Assembly (NCBI GenBank): GCA_036666555.1
Contig: JAVWVS010000006.1
Span: 25,639 to 89,638 of the forward strand
Length of the DNA: 64,000 nucleotides
Reading direction: 5' to 3'
DNA from: UMGS1251 sp036666555
Lineage (GTDB): Bacteria > Bacillota > Clostridia > Lachnospirales > Lachnospiraceae
The notes below the pieces were generated by a model. It was not told where the DNA came from and ran no database searches. It saw only the letters and a program-made list of their open reading frames with translations. Shown piece after piece: positions 49,184 through 58,803 of this stretch. Position 1 is the first letter of the stretch, and each line of letters starts with the position of its first letter. The translations under genes were made by a program, and so were the position numbers.

Positions 49184-50386
49184 ATGACGGAATTTTTAGT
49201 GAAACATTTTGTAAAAGAATATCAAGAAGTAGAAAAGGTGTCTGTGAGAACGGCTTACGGAACATTGGCCAGCATTGTAGGCATCTTTTGTAATGTGTTT
49301 TTATTTGTAACTAAAGGCGTGATTGGATTTTTATTAAACAGTATTTCCGTTATGGCAGATGCAGTGAACAATTTATCCGATGCAGGATCATCGGTGATTA
49401 GTCTGGTAGGAGTGAAACTAGCCAGTAAACCGGCAGATGAAGACCATCCCTTCGGACATGGACGAATTGAATATATATCCGCGTTAATTGTGGCATTTTT
49501 AGTACTGCAAGTGGGATTCACCTTTTTTAAGGATGCTATTGGAAAAATCAAAGATCCTCAGATTATGAAATTCCAGGCAGTGTCCGTTATCATTTTAGTG
49601 CTTTCCATTGCAGTGAAATTGTGGCTTGGTATGTTTAATAAGAACTTGGGAAAACGGATCGATTCCAAAGTGATGATGGCGGTTGCTACGGATTCTATGG
49701 GAGACGTCATTACCACATCCGCAACTATTTTTTCGGTTTTATTTTGGAGATTTACCGGAACCAATATAGATGGATTTATTGGGCTGGGAGTGTCACTGGT
49801 GGTTATGTGGGCAGGAATCGGAATTGCCAAGGATACCTTGGAACCCCTGATTGGGGAGGCCGTTTCGCCGGAAACCTATACAAAAATTACAGAGTTTGTG
49901 CAGCGCTATGAAGGAATTGTGGGAACCCACGATCTCATTGTACATAATTACGGACCAGGGAAAAGTATGGCTTCCATTCATGCCGAGGTACCAAATGATG
50001 TGAATATTGAAGAATCCCATGAAATTATTGACCGGATTGAGCGAGAAGCACTGAAATATATGGGCATTTTTCTGGTTATTCATATGGACCCCATTGAGAC
50101 CAAAAATGAGCAGGTCCTGGAAGTGAAAAACAGAGTGGAAGCAGAGCTAAATGTGCTGGAACCGGAATCCAGCATTCATGACTTTCGAATGGTGGAAGGA
50201 AAAGAACAGGTCAATCTTATATTTGACATGGTGGTTCCTTACGATTATGATATAGAGAAGCAGAGAGAATTAAAACATGGTTTGCGAGAAAAACTGCAGC
50301 AGGTAGATGAACGTTATCGATGTGTGATTACAGTGGATAAGAGCTTTGTAGCCGGTGGATCGGAGGAAACAGGATGTTCACAGTAG
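49184..50386 (+). CDS. Cation diffusion facilitator transporter
   Basis: Exports divalent metals (Zn2+, Fe2+, Mn2+) in exchange for protons. 400 residues: six membrane helices, metal-site residues in SVMADAVNNLSDAGSS (DxxxD) and EDHPFGHGRIEY, AVATDSMGDV (second site), and an extended C-terminal cytoplasmic part with a second ferredoxin-like stretch. TCGGAGGAA precedes the ATG. The 3' end overlaps the thioesterase gene by 13 bases. Confidence 0.93.
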   Translation: MTEFLVKHFVKEYQEVEKVSVRTAYGTLASIVGIFCNVFLFVTKGVIGFLLNSISVMADAVNNLSDAGSSVISLVGVKLASKPADEDHPFGHGRIEYISALIVAFLVLQVGFTFFKDAIGKIKDPQIMKFQAVSVIILVLSIAVKLWLGMFNKNLGKRIDSKVMMAVATDSMGDVITTSATIFSVLFWRFTGTNIDGFIGLGVSLVVMWAGIGIAKDTLEPLIGEAVSPETYTKITEFVQRYEGIVGTHDLIVHNYGPGKSMASIHAEVPNDVNIEESHEIIDRIEREALKYMGIFLVIHMDPIETKNEQVLEVKNRVEAELNVLEPESSIHDFRMVEGKEQVNLIFDMVVPYDYDIEKQRELKHGLREKLQQVDERYRCVITVDKSFVAGGSEETGCSQ

Positions 50387-51078
50387 AAAATCAAGTAAGA
50401 TTCAGTGAAATCGATCGTTCCGGAACCATGACCCTGCCTGCAGTCATTAATTATTTTCAGGACTGCAGCACCTTTCAATCGGAGGCAATTGGTCTTGGAA
50501 TGGAAGTGCTAAAGGCCAATCATCGGGCATGGGTCTTGTCTTCTTGGCAGATTGTGGTAGAACGATACCCAACCATGTGTGAGAATATCAAAGTCAGCAC
50601 TTGGTCCACCGGCTTTGAAGGACTTTATGGAACTCGGAACTTTATGATGCTGGATGAACAGGGGCAAAAGGCCGCTTATGCCAATTCCATTTGGGTATAC
50701 GTGGATGTGCAGACTGGACGACCGGTCCTTGCAAAACCCCAGGAGATGGAAGGCTATGAAGTGGAACCACCATTGGAGATGGAGTATGCGCCAAGGAAAA
50801 TCAAACGGCCCAAAACGTGTAAGGATTTAGAACCATTTCCAGTGAGACGTTATCATATCGATACCAATGCCCATGTCAACAATGCTATTTATGTACAGAT
50901 GGCGGGAGAGTTCGTTCCGGAAGAGCGTAGGTTTCATCAAGTGCGGGTCAGTTATAAAAAAGCGGCCGTTTATGGGGATATTATTTATCCGCGTATGGCC
51001 AAGGAAGAAGAAAGAACAGTAGTGGAACTCTGTGATGAGAGCGGCAGCCCTTATGCAATTGTAGAATATAGGAGATGA
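50374..51078 (+). CDS. Acyl-ACP thioesterase (FatA/FatB type)
   Basis: Releases free fatty acids from acyl-ACP. 234 residues as a tandem hot-dog fold: FSEIDRSGTMTLPAVINYFQDCS, HRAWVLSSWQIVV, and the catalytic YHIDTNAHVNNAIYVQMA (Asp-Asn-His). ATCGGAGGAAAC precedes the ATG. Overlaps the transporter upstream and the CvfB gene downstream. Confidence 0.92.
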   Translation: MFTVENQVRFSEIDRSGTMTLPAVINYFQDCSTFQSEAIGLGMEVLKANHRAWVLSSWQIVVERYPTMCENIKVSTWSTGFEGLYGTRNFMMLDEQGQKAAYANSIWVYVDVQTGRPVLAKPQEMEGYEVEPPLEMEYAPRKIKRPKTCKDLEPFPVRRYHIDTNAHVNNAIYVQMAGEFVPEERRFHQVRVSYKKAAVYGDIIYPRMAKEEERTVVELCDESGSPYAIVEYRR

Positions 51079-51080
51079 AT

Positions 51081-51908
51081 ATGAGATTAGGAGAAACACA
51101 GGTATTGACCGTTGTAAAAGAAGTGGATTTTGGAGTGTATTTGGGAACTGAGGATGATCGTGTATTGCTTCCCAAAAGACAAGTGCCGGAAGGAATTGAA
51201 ATCGGAGATCCGGTAGAAGTCTTCCTTTATAAGGATTCCGATGACCGATTGATTGCAACCACTTGCGAGCCGAAATTAAAACTGGGACAACTGGCCATTT
51301 TACAGGTAAAAGAAGTAGGGAAAATCGGAGCATTTTTGGACTGGGGACTGCCCAAAGACTTGCTGCTTCCCTTTAAAGAACAGACGGAAAAAGTACAAGA
51401 AGGAGAACAGTGTCTGGTTAGACTTTACATTGATAAAAGTGAGCGATTATGTGCAAGCATGAAAGTATACGAGCATTTGCAGAAGGATTCCCCTTACGAA
51501 AAGGATGATCAAGTAAAAGGAATCATCTATGACACTAGCGATGATTTTGGCGTGTTTGTGGCAGTAGACGGAAAATATTCTGCATTGATTCCCAGAAAAG
51601 AAGCTTATGGGAAATTAAAAGTGGGTACGGAAGTGGAAGCCAGAGTGATTGCAGTAAAAGAAGACGGAAAACTGGATCTAAGCGTGCGGGATAAGATTCC
51701 CATGCAGATGGACAAAGACGCAGAAATGTTATTTGAAAAAATGAAGGATCAAGATGGAGCAATTCCATTTACGGATAAATCCCATGCAGAGGATATCAAA
51801 GAGGAATTTGGAATGAGTAAGAATGCATTTAAGCGTGCAGTGGGCAGACTTTTAAAAGAAGGCAGAATAGAAATTTTAGAAAATAGCATTGCAATCCGCA
51901 AAAAATAA
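51081..51908 (+). CDS. CvfB/YitL-like S1 RNA-binding protein
   Basis: 275 residues: several S1-type beta barrels (VLTVVKEVDFGVYLG, ILQVKEVGKIGAFLDWGLPKDLLLPF, VKGIIYDTSDDFGVFVAVD) and a C-terminal winged helix (IKEEFGMSKNAFKRAVGRLLKEGRI). This is the CvfB layout; Staphylococcus CvfB binds RNA and affects virulence gene expression. ATG at 51081 lies 6 bases after GGAG; an ATG at 51075 abuts it. Confidence 0.9.
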   Translation: MRLGETQVLTVVKEVDFGVYLGTEDDRVLLPKRQVPEGIEIGDPVEVFLYKDSDDRLIATTCEPKLKLGQLAILQVKEVGKIGAFLDWGLPKDLLLPFKEQTEKVQEGEQCLVRLYIDKSERLCASMKVYEHLQKDSPYEKDDQVKGIIYDTSDDFGVFVAVDGKYSALIPRKEAYGKLKVGTEVEARVIAVKEDGKLDLSVRDKIPMQMDKDAEMLFEKMKDQDGAIPFTDKSHAEDIKEEFGMSKNAFKRAVGRLLKEGRIEILENSIAIRKK

Positions 51909-51917
51909 GAAAACTTA

Positions 51918-51945
51918 TTGACTGTCACTGTTAATAGGTTATAAT
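51918..51945 (+). promoter_or_regulatory. Promoter of the 77-residue protein gene
   Basis: TTGACT at 51918-51923, 16-base spacer, TATAAT at 51940-51945. Confidence 0.65.
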
Positions 51946-51987
51946 TAAGGCAGTAGACGAATATTTGAAATAGGAAAGGGGTATCAC

Positions 51988-52221
51988 ATGAAAGTACAAA
52001 ATATTACAGATGTAGAGAAATTTTTCAAAGTGGTAGATCAGTGTAAAGGAAAAGTGGAATTAGTAACTGGCGAAGGTGATAGACTGAATTTAAAATCGAA
52101 ACTTTCTCAATTTGTTTCCATGGCAAATATTTTTTCAAACGGAGAGATTCCAGAACTGGAAATCATCGCTTATGAGCCGGAAGATATTGATAAATTAGTC
52201 GCATTTATGATTAATGGCTAA
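51988..52221 (+). CDS. Small conserved protein of unknown function
   Basis: 77 residues, soluble and acidic: VEKFFKVVDQCKGKVELVTGEGDRLNLKSKLSQFVSMA (positions 9-46) and a C-terminal IIAYEPEDIDKLVAFM. No domain recognised by eye; the central charged Ser/Lys/Leu segment looks constrained. It has a strong promoter, a good ribosome site (GAAAGGGG) and its own terminator, so it is a real, probably well-expressed single gene. Confidence 0.8.
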   Translation: MKVQNITDVEKFFKVVDQCKGKVELVTGEGDRLNLKSKLSQFVSMANIFSNGEIPELEIIAYEPEDIDKLVAFMING

Positions 52222-52246
52222 GCGTAGGCAAGAGTGAAAGTTACGA

Positions 52247-52278
52247 GGGTGTTCCCGGAAAAGGAACGCCCTTTTTTT
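52247..52278 (+). terminator. Intrinsic terminator before dnaE
   Basis: Stem GGGTGTTCC/GGAACGCCC (one G-T pair) at 52247-52255 with 52263-52271, then seven T. Confidence 0.85.
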
Positions 52279-52311
52279 CAGAAACACGAAATAGACAAAT
52301 GAGGAGACTAC

Positions 52312-55300
52312 ATGAGTTTTGCACATTTACACGTCCATACAGAGTACAGTCTGTTAGATGGTTCGAATAAAATAAAAGAATATGTAGCACAGGTGAAAAA
52401 ACTGGGGATGAACAGTGCTGCCATTACAGACCATGGTGTCATGTATGGTGTCATTGATTTTTATCGTGCGGCAAAAGCAGCGGGAATCAATCCGATTTTG
52501 GGATGCGAAGTGTACGTTGCGCCGGGTTCCAGACTGGATAAGGAAATTGGTGCCAATGAAGACCGATACTATCATTTAGTACTGTTAGCAGAAAATAATA
52601 CCGGGTATCAGAATCTGATCAAGATTGTCTCCAAAGGGTTTGTGGAAGGATACTATTATAAGCCCAGAGTAGATTTGGCATTATTGAGAGAATACCAGGA
52701 AGGTATTATTGCACTAAGTGCCTGCCTGGCAGGGGAAGTTCAAAAAAACCTAAGCCGCAGTATGTATGAAGAAGCAAAAGCAGCGGCCTATCGGTATCAG
52801 GATATTTTTGGAAAAGGTAATTTCTTTTTGGAACTGCAGGATCACGGAATTGTGGAACAAGGATTGGTGAACCAGCAGCTTTTAAAGCTGTCTGCAGATA
52901 CGGGAATAGAACTGGTGGCTACCAACGATGTGCATTATACCTATGCAGAGGATGTGAAACCTCATGATATTTTGCTTTGCATTCAGACCGGTAAGAAACT
53001 GGCAGATGAAAATCGGATGCGCTATGAAGGTGGGCAGTATTATGTGAAAAGTCCACAAGAAATGGAAACACTTTTTCCTTATGCCTTAGAAGCGCTGGAA
53101 AACACCCAGAAGATAGCAGATCGCTGTCATGTGGAGATTGAGTTTGGAGTGACGAAACTCCCTCGTTATGATGTTCCCAATGGATACACTTCTTGGGAAT
53201 ACTTGAATCACTTATGCGAAGAAGGACTAACAAGCAGGTACGAACATCCTTCTACGGAGCAGGTGAATCGTTTACATTATGAATTAGAGGTCATTCACAA
53301 TATGGGATATGTGGATTATTTCCTGATTGTGTGGGACTTTATTAAATATGCAAGAGACCATGATATTATCGTAGGACCGGGTCGTGGTTCGGCAGCGGGA
53401 AGTATTGTGGCTTACAGCCTTGGGATTACCAATATTGACCCGATGAAGTATCAGCTTCTATTTGAACGGTTTCTAAATCCGGAGCGGGTATCCATGCCGG
53501 ATATTGATATTGATTTCTGTTATGAGAGAAGACAGGAAGTAATCGAATATGTAGTTCAAAAGTATGGAAAAGACCGAGTGGTTCAGATCGTAACCTTTGG
53601 TACCATGGCTGCCAGAGGTGTGATACGAGATGTGGGACGAGTTATGGATCTGCCATATACATTCGTAGACACCATTGCGAAGATGATTCCTACGGAATTG
53701 AATATGACCTTGGACCGTGCACTGACCATGAATGGTGAGATGAAACGGATGTACGAATCCGATACACAGATGAAAGAACTCATTGATATGGCAAAAAGGC
53801 TGGAAGGGCTTCCCAGACATACCTCTATGCATGCAGCCGGAGTGGTTATCAGCCAGCTTCCGGTGGATGAATATGTGCCCTTATCCCTTGGATCGGATGG
53901 TTCGGTGGTGACCCAGTTTACCATGACTACTTTAGAAGAATTGGGACTTTTGAAAATGGATTTCCTGGGACTTCGAACGTTGACCGTTATTCAAAATGCA
54001 GCCAAACTGGCTCAGCGCAGTGCCGGGAAGCCTATTGATATGGATCATATTGATATGAATGATAAAGCAGTATTGGATTCCATTGGAACGGGAAAGACAG
54101 ACGGTATCTTTCAACTGGAAAGTGCGGGGATGAAAAGCTTTATGAAGGAGCTAAAACCCCAAAGCCTAGAGGATATTATAGCCGGAATCTCCTTATACCG
54201 TCCGGGTCCGATGGATTTCATCCCACAGTATATTAAAGGGAAAAATATGCCAGAGTCCATCACCTATCGATGCCCACAATTAGAGCCGATTCTGGCGCCT
54301 ACTTATGGATGTATTGTGTACCAAGAACAGGTCATGCAGATTGTTCGTGATCTTGCAGGTTATACTCTGGGCAGAAGTGATTTGCTGCGGCGTGCCATGT
54401 CCAAGAAAAAGGCAGATGTAATGGCACGGGAGCGCCAGAGTTTTGTATATGGTAATGCTGAAGAAAATGTGCCGGGATGTGTAGCCAACGGAATTTCGGA
54501 GCAGGTGGCGAATCAAATCTATGATGAAATGACGGATTTTGCCAAATATGCATTTAATAAATCCCATGCTGCAGCCTATGCGGTGGTATCTTATGAAACC
54601 GCATATTTAAAATATTATTATCCGGTGGAATTTATGGCAGCATTGATGACCTCGGTAATCGATAATCCGGGGAAGGTAGCAGAATATATTTACTCTTGCA
54701 GACAGATGGGTATTGAGATTCTACCACCGGATATTAATCGGGGAGAAGGAAACTTTTCCGTTGACGGTGGAAATATCCGTTACGGACTGGCAGCCATTAA
54801 AAGTATTGGGCGTCCGGTGATTGATGCAATTATTACAGAGCGGGAAACCAATGGCACCTTTAAGAATTTAAAAGATGTGTTGGAGCGGTTGTCCGGAAAA
54901 GAAGTTAATAAACGAACCGTGGAAAGTTTCATAAAATCCGGAGCATTTGACGGGTTAAATGGAACGAGAAAACAATTTATGGTCATCTATGTGAAAATTT
55001 TAGATCAGGTCAATCAAGAACGTAAATATTCCATGACAGGACAGCTGTCTTTATTTGATATGGTAGGAGAAGACCAAAAGAAAGAATTTGATGTTCAACT
55101 GCCGGATGTAGGGGAATATGAAAAAGAGACACAGCTTGCCTTTGAAAAAGAAGTGCTGGGTGTGTATATCAGTGGGCATCCATTGGAAGAATATGAAGAG
55201 AAGTGGAAGAAAAGTATTTCTGCCACTACTTTGGATTTTCAACCGGATGAGGAAACCGGACGTACCAAGGTACGGGACGGAGCAAAAGAAATTATCGGTG

Positions 55301-55785
55301 GAATGATTACCAACAAGACAATCAAACATACGAAAACCAACAAAACCATGGCGTTTATTACCATTGAAGATTTACTGGGAACGGTGGAAGTGGTGATATT
55401 TCCAAAAGACTATGAACGAAATCGCCAATATCTGGAGGAAGATTACAAGGTATTTGTAAAGGGAAGAGTCTCAGAAGAAGACGAAAGTGCCAGCAAATTA
55501 ATCTGTGAATCGATTATTCCTTTTGAACAGACGAAGAAAGAATTATGGTTTCAGTTTGCAGATAAATTTGCATTTCAGCAAAAGGAGCAGCAATTATATC
55601 AACTCCTAGCAGATTCGGAAGGGGATGACGAAGTAGTCATTTATTGTAAGGCAGAAAAGGCAATCAAACGGCTTCCAAGAAGCAGAAATATTCGCGTGGG
55701 GCAGGCATTGCTAGATCAACTGTCACAGTATTTTGATCAGGACGCTATGAAGGTCGTAGAAAAACCCATTGAAAAGAATTGTTAA
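52312..55785 (+). CDS. dnaE: DNA polymerase III subunit alpha
   Basis: Replicative DNA polymerase alpha subunit of the DnaE type. 1157 residues: N-terminal PHP domain (FAHLHVHTEYSLLDGS), catalytic Asp pair in MPDIDIDFCYERR, GRGSAAGSIVAYSLGI, then helix-hairpin-helix and OB regions (IGGMITNKTIKHTKTNKTMAF). Firmicutes also carry PolC, expected elsewhere. ATGAGGAG precedes the ATG. Followed by pfkA and murI. Confidence 0.97.
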   Translation: MSFAHLHVHTEYSLLDGSNKIKEYVAQVKKLGMNSAAITDHGVMYGVIDFYRAAKAAGINPILGCEVYVAPGSRLDKEIGANEDRYYHLVLLAENNTGYQNLIKIVSKGFVEGYYYKPRVDLALLREYQEGIIALSACLAGEVQKNLSRSMYEEAKAAAYRYQDIFGKGNFFLELQDHGIVEQGLVNQQLLKLSADTGIELVATNDVHYTYAEDVKPHDILLCIQTGKKLADENRMRYEGGQYYVKSPQEMETLFPYALEALENTQKIADRCHVEIEFGVTKLPRYDVPNGYTSWEYLNHLCEEGLTSRYEHPSTEQVNRLHYELEVIHNMGYVDYFLIVWDFIKYARDHDIIVGPGRGSAAGSIVAYSLGITNIDPMKYQLLFERFLNPERVSMPDIDIDFCYERRQEVIEYVVQKYGKDRVVQIVTFGTMAARGVIRDVGRVMDLPYTFVDTIAKMIPTELNMTLDRALTMNGEMKRMYESDTQMKELIDMAKRLEGLPRHTSMHAAGVVISQLPVDEYVPLSLGSDGSVVTQFTMTTLEELGLLKMDFLGLRTLTVIQNAAKLAQRSAGKPIDMDHIDMNDKAVLDSIGTGKTDGIFQLESAGMKSFMKELKPQSLEDIIAGISLYRPGPMDFIPQYIKGKNMPESITYRCPQLEPILAPTYGCIVYQEQVMQIVRDLAGYTLGRSDLLRRAMSKKKADVMARERQSFVYGNAEENVPGCVANGISEQVANQIYDEMTDFAKYAFNKSHAAAYAVVSYETAYLKYYYPVEFMAALMTSVIDNPGKVAEYIYSCRQMGIEILPPDINRGEGNFSVDGGNIRYGLAAIKSIGRPVIDAIITERETNGTFKNLKDVLERLSGKEVNKRTVESFIKSGAFDGLNGTRKQFMVIYVKILDQVNQERKYSMTGQLSLFDMVGEDQKKEFDVQLPDVGEYEKETQLAFEKEVLGVYISGHPLEEYEEKWKKSISATTLDFQPDEETGRTKVRDGAKEIIGGMITNKTIKHTKTNKTMAFITIEDLLGTVEVVIFPKDYERNRQYLEEDYKVFVKGRVSEEDESASKLICESIIPFEQTKKELWFQFADKFAFQQKEQQLYQLLADSEGDDEVVIYCKAEKAIKRLPRSRNIRVGQALLDQLSQYFDQDAMKVVEKPIEKNC

Positions 55786-55833
55786 ATAGTATACAATAAA
55801 TGACGACTATACGTTAATGATGGAGGAAATATC

Positions 55834-56811
55834 ATGACAGAACATAAAGTAACAACCATTGGAGTGTTAACAAGCGGTGGGGATGCACCAGGAATGAATG
55901 CAGCTATCCGTGCAGTTGTGCGAACAGCCATAGGAAAAGGACTAAAAGTAAAAGGAATCAAAAGGGGATATCAAGGGCTTCTCAGTGAAGAAATTATTGA
56001 TATGACCGCTCGGTCCGTTTCGGATACCATTCAACGGGGCGGTACGATTTTACAGACGGCACGGTGTAAGGAAATGCGTACGGAAGAAGGACAAAAAGCA
56101 GCAGCAGCGGTGTGTGAAAAGCACGGCATTCAGGGGCTGGTGGTAATCGGCGGAGATGGTTCTTTTAAAGGAGCACAGAAATTAGCAGACTTAGGCATTA
56201 ATACCATTGGAATTCCGGGAACCATTGATTTGGATATTGCGTGTACAGAGTATACCATTGGATTTGATACCGCAGTGAATACCGCAATGGAAGCCATTGA
56301 TAAGGTTCGTGATACCTCTACGTCACACGAACGGTGCAGTATTGTAGAAGTAATGGGAAGAGATGCAGGATATCTTGCATTGTGGTGTGGTATTGCCAAT
56401 GGAGCAGAGCGGATTTTATTGCCGGAAGAATATGATTTTAGTGAAGAAGAAATCATTGAAGATATTATTGCATGCAGAAAACGTGGAAAAAAACATTACA
56501 TTATCATTAATGCCGAAGGCGTGGGTGATTCGATTAACATGGCAAAACGGATTGAAGCGGCAACCGGAATGGAAACCAGAGCAACGATATTAGGACACAT
56601 GCAGCGTGGTGGAAGCCCTACTTGTAAAGACCGTGTATATGCGTCTATTATGGGATCTATGGCAGTGGATCTACTGTGTGACGGAAAGACGAATCGGGTA
56701 GTGGGCTATCGACATGGAGAATACATTGATTTTGACATTGATGAAGCATTGGCTATGGACAAGAAGATTCCGGACTATCAGTATGAAATAGCAAAGGAAT
56801 TGGCACTATAG
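55834..56811 (+). CDS. pfkA: 6-phosphofructokinase
   Basis: Committed step of glycolysis. 325 residues; TSGGDAPGMNAAIRAVVR, VIGGDGSFKGA (Gly at the position that marks ATP rather than PPi use), TIDLDIACTEYTIGFDTA with the catalytic Asp pair, and GHMQRGGSPTCKDR. The motif usually reads TIDND; here the middle Asn is Leu, and nearby PG is AC. ATGGAGGAAA precedes the ATG. Follows dnaE by 48 bases. Confidence 0.95.
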   Translation: MTEHKVTTIGVLTSGGDAPGMNAAIRAVVRTAIGKGLKVKGIKRGYQGLLSEEIIDMTARSVSDTIQRGGTILQTARCKEMRTEEGQKAAAAVCEKHGIQGLVVIGGDGSFKGAQKLADLGINTIGIPGTIDLDIACTEYTIGFDTAVNTAMEAIDKVRDTSTSHERCSIVEVMGRDAGYLALWCGIANGAERILLPEEYDFSEEEIIEDIIACRKRGKKHYIIINAEGVGDSINMAKRIEAATGMETRATILGHMQRGGSPTCKDRVYASIMGSMAVDLLCDGKTNRVVGYRHGEYIDFDIDEALAMDKKIPDYQYEIAKELAL

Positions 56812-56852
56812 GGACCATTTTCAGTAGAGAAACGACAAAGGAGATTACCATT

Positions 56853-57680
56853 GTGAATGTGGAGCATAAAGCGATGAGGCCTATTGGGGTGTTCGATTCC
56901 GGAGTAGGTGGTCTGACCGTAGCAAGAGAAATCATGCGTCAGCTTCCGGAAGAAAACTTGGTGTATTTTGGAGATACAGCAAGAGTGCCTTACGGTAGCA
57001 AGTCAAAGGATACCATTATTCGGTATGCAAGGCAGATTATTCGATTTTTACAGACGCAAAATGTAAAAGCCATTGTTATCGCATGTAATACAGCTAGTGC
57101 GCTGGCACTTGATGTGGTACGGGAGGAATGTGAGATCCCTGTATTAGGTGTGATTTTGCCAGGAGCAAGAGCGGCGGTTACAAGCACGGAGAATAAAAAA
57201 ATTGGTGTTATTGGGACAGAGGCAACGGTAAGAAGTGCAACTTATTCTAAGATCATTCATGGGTATGATAAAACGGTATCGGTCATTGGAAAAGCCTGTC
57301 CTTTATTTGTGCCATTGGTTGAGGAAGGATTTGCAAAACATGTAGTGACGGAGGAAATCATCGATTACTATTTGTCGGAAATGAAAGATTCGGATATTGA
57401 CACTTTGATATTGGGGTGTACACATTATCCATTGCTTCGCTCTAAAATTGGAACCTATATGGGGGAAACCATTCATCTTGTAAACCCAGCCTATGAAACA
57501 GCTATGGATTTAAAACAGGCATTGGAAAAACAACATCTGATTAACCAAGGAACCAAAGAAGTGCATGGAACATATAAATTTTATGTGAGCGATGCCGCAG
57601 ACAAGTTTAAAGAATTCGCCAATTCCATTTTGCCTTATGATATTGATACAACCCAGCAAATTAATATAGAAGATTATTAG
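56853..57680 (+). CDS. murI: Glutamate racemase
   Basis: Makes D-glutamate for peptidoglycan. 275 residues; IGVFDSGVGGLTVAREI, the first catalytic Cys in IACNTASALA and the second in LGCTHYPLL. GTG start at 56853, 7 bases after AAAGGAGATT; an ATG at 56874 would start just before the conserved region and is possible. Confidence 0.95.
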   Translation: MNVEHKAMRPIGVFDSGVGGLTVAREIMRQLPEENLVYFGDTARVPYGSKSKDTIIRYARQIIRFLQTQNVKAIVIACNTASALALDVVREECEIPVLGVILPGARAAVTSTENKKIGVIGTEATVRSATYSKIIHGYDKTVSVIGKACPLFVPLVEEGFAKHVVTEEIIDYYLSEMKDSDIDTLILGCTHYPLLRSKIGTYMGETIHLVNPAYETAMDLKQALEKQHLINQGTKEVHGTYKFYVSDAADKFKEFANSILPYDIDTTQQINIEDY

Positions 57681-57688
57681 GTGAGGAT

Positions 57689-58165
57689 ATGAAAAAAGAT
57701 GTGTTGTTAAGTATTTCAGGATTACAGATAGAAGTCCTGGAGGAAGAAGGGGTGCAAAGTGAACCAATTGAAGTCATTACTCCTGCTAGTTACTTCTTTA
57801 AAGGTGGGAAACATTACATTATTTATGAGGAAATTACGGAAGGCTTGCCTGGCGTTACGAAAAATAAGATAAAAATTATCGGTGAGGAGTCTTTGGAGAT
57901 TATGAAAAGCGGAATCGTGAATGCTCACATGATCTTTGAGAAAAACAAAAATAACCTTACTTATTATGAAACACCTTATGGACAGATTTTAATGGGGATT
58001 CATACTACGGAATTGTCAGTACAGATGGAAGAAGACAGTATGGATGTAAAAGTGGAATACGAACTAGATCTCAATCATGAACCATTGGCGAACTGTAAGA
58101 TCCGTATGAATATTCGGTCCAAAGATTTAGCTGGATTTACTATGAAAGAAAACATGGAAAACTAA
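57689..58165 (+). CDS. DUF1934 family beta-barrel protein (YwiB-like)
   Basis: 158 residues, soluble; VLLSISGLQIE, VITPASYFFKGGKHYIIYEE, GQILMGIHTTELSV and VEYELDLNHEPLANCKI follow the DUF1934/YwiB pattern, a lipocalin-like barrel of unknown ligand. GTGAGGAT precedes the ATG. Co-directional with murI at 8 bases, so likely in one operon, ending at a strong hairpin. Confidence 0.88.
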   Translation: MKKDVLLSISGLQIEVLEEEGVQSEPIEVITPASYFFKGGKHYIIYEEITEGLPGVTKNKIKIIGEESLEIMKSGIVNAHMIFEKNKNNLTYYETPYGQILMGIHTTELSVQMEEDSMDVKVEYELDLNHEPLANCKIRMNIRSKDLAGFTMKENMEN

Positions 58166-58166
58166 A

Positions 58167-58215
58167 AAGAAGCTTCGCATACTGATTTTACTTCGTATGC
58201 GAAGCTTCTTCTTTA
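58167..58215. terminator. Bidirectional terminator with 16-bp stem
   Basis: Perfect 16-bp stem AAGAAGCTTCGCATAC/GTATGCGAAGCTTCTT (58167-58182 with 58195-58210), T-rich on both sides; serves the DUF1934 gene and the convergent membrane protein gene. Confidence 0.9.
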
Positions 58216-58653
58216 ATTTCCTTTGAATCGACTGAAAAATCCTTTTTTCTTCTCGGGTGTTTCCAAAGGTCCACGAATTCCCTTGACGGCGGTAATGTAA
58301 ATACCACTGATGGTTGCTTTGATTTCCTTTTTCACCGGAATATTCGGATATACTTTTTCATCACACATTAAGGTCATTACCTTAGGTCCTATTTTGGCTT
58401 TTACAACAGGTACCTTTGATCGCCTTAGGTACTTAGGGGTATTTTCTACCACAACGGCCGGAAAACCGGCTTCCCGAAGCTTCATCCGTTTCTTGTCTAT
58501 GACCAACATAGACACCTGCTGTGCAGCGGCATCTAGCTGTTCTTGCTGGGCGGCCTGTTTTTTCTCTGCCTTTTTCCCTAAAAAGTATAAAACAAGTAAT
58601 ACAACAACTAAAACAATTAATACAATGAGCAATATCTTTAGTGCTAAATTCAC
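58213..58653 (-). CDS. Single-span membrane protein of unknown function
   Basis: 146 residues: one N-terminal helix (LKILLIVLIVLVVVLLVLYFL), a Gln/Ala/Lys coiled stretch, and a ~90-residue domain with KRMKLREAGFP, VPVVKAKIGPKVMTLMCDEKVYPNIPVKKEIKAT and a basic C-terminus (KKKGFFSRFKGN). Not recognised; the conserved-looking cytoplasmic part may bind membrane or protein partners. GGAGGG precedes the ATG. Confidence 0.7.
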   Translation of the reverse strand: MNLALKILLIVLIVLVVVLLVLYFLGKKAEKKQAAQQEQLDAAAQQVSMLVIDKKRMKLREAGFPAVVVENTPKYLRRSKVPVVKAKIGPKVMTLMCDEKVYPNIPVKKEIKATISGIYITAVKGIRGPLETPEKKKGFFSRFKGN

Positions 58654-58803
58654 AATAAACCCTCCTATATAACGAAATAATACATGTCTAATATTGTAGC
58701 ATTGTTTCGAATGAAGTGCAAGAGAATTTCTCGAGAGGGGTTACTTTTCCCAAGGAAAGTGGTTATAATAGAAGCAACGAAGAGAACAGGGGAGTGGGCG
58801 GTA

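Noticed and set aside
50827..51333. 168-codon open frame antisense to the thioesterase and CvfB genes
   Set aside because: Crosses two well-supported overlapping genes; no ribosome site or family match.
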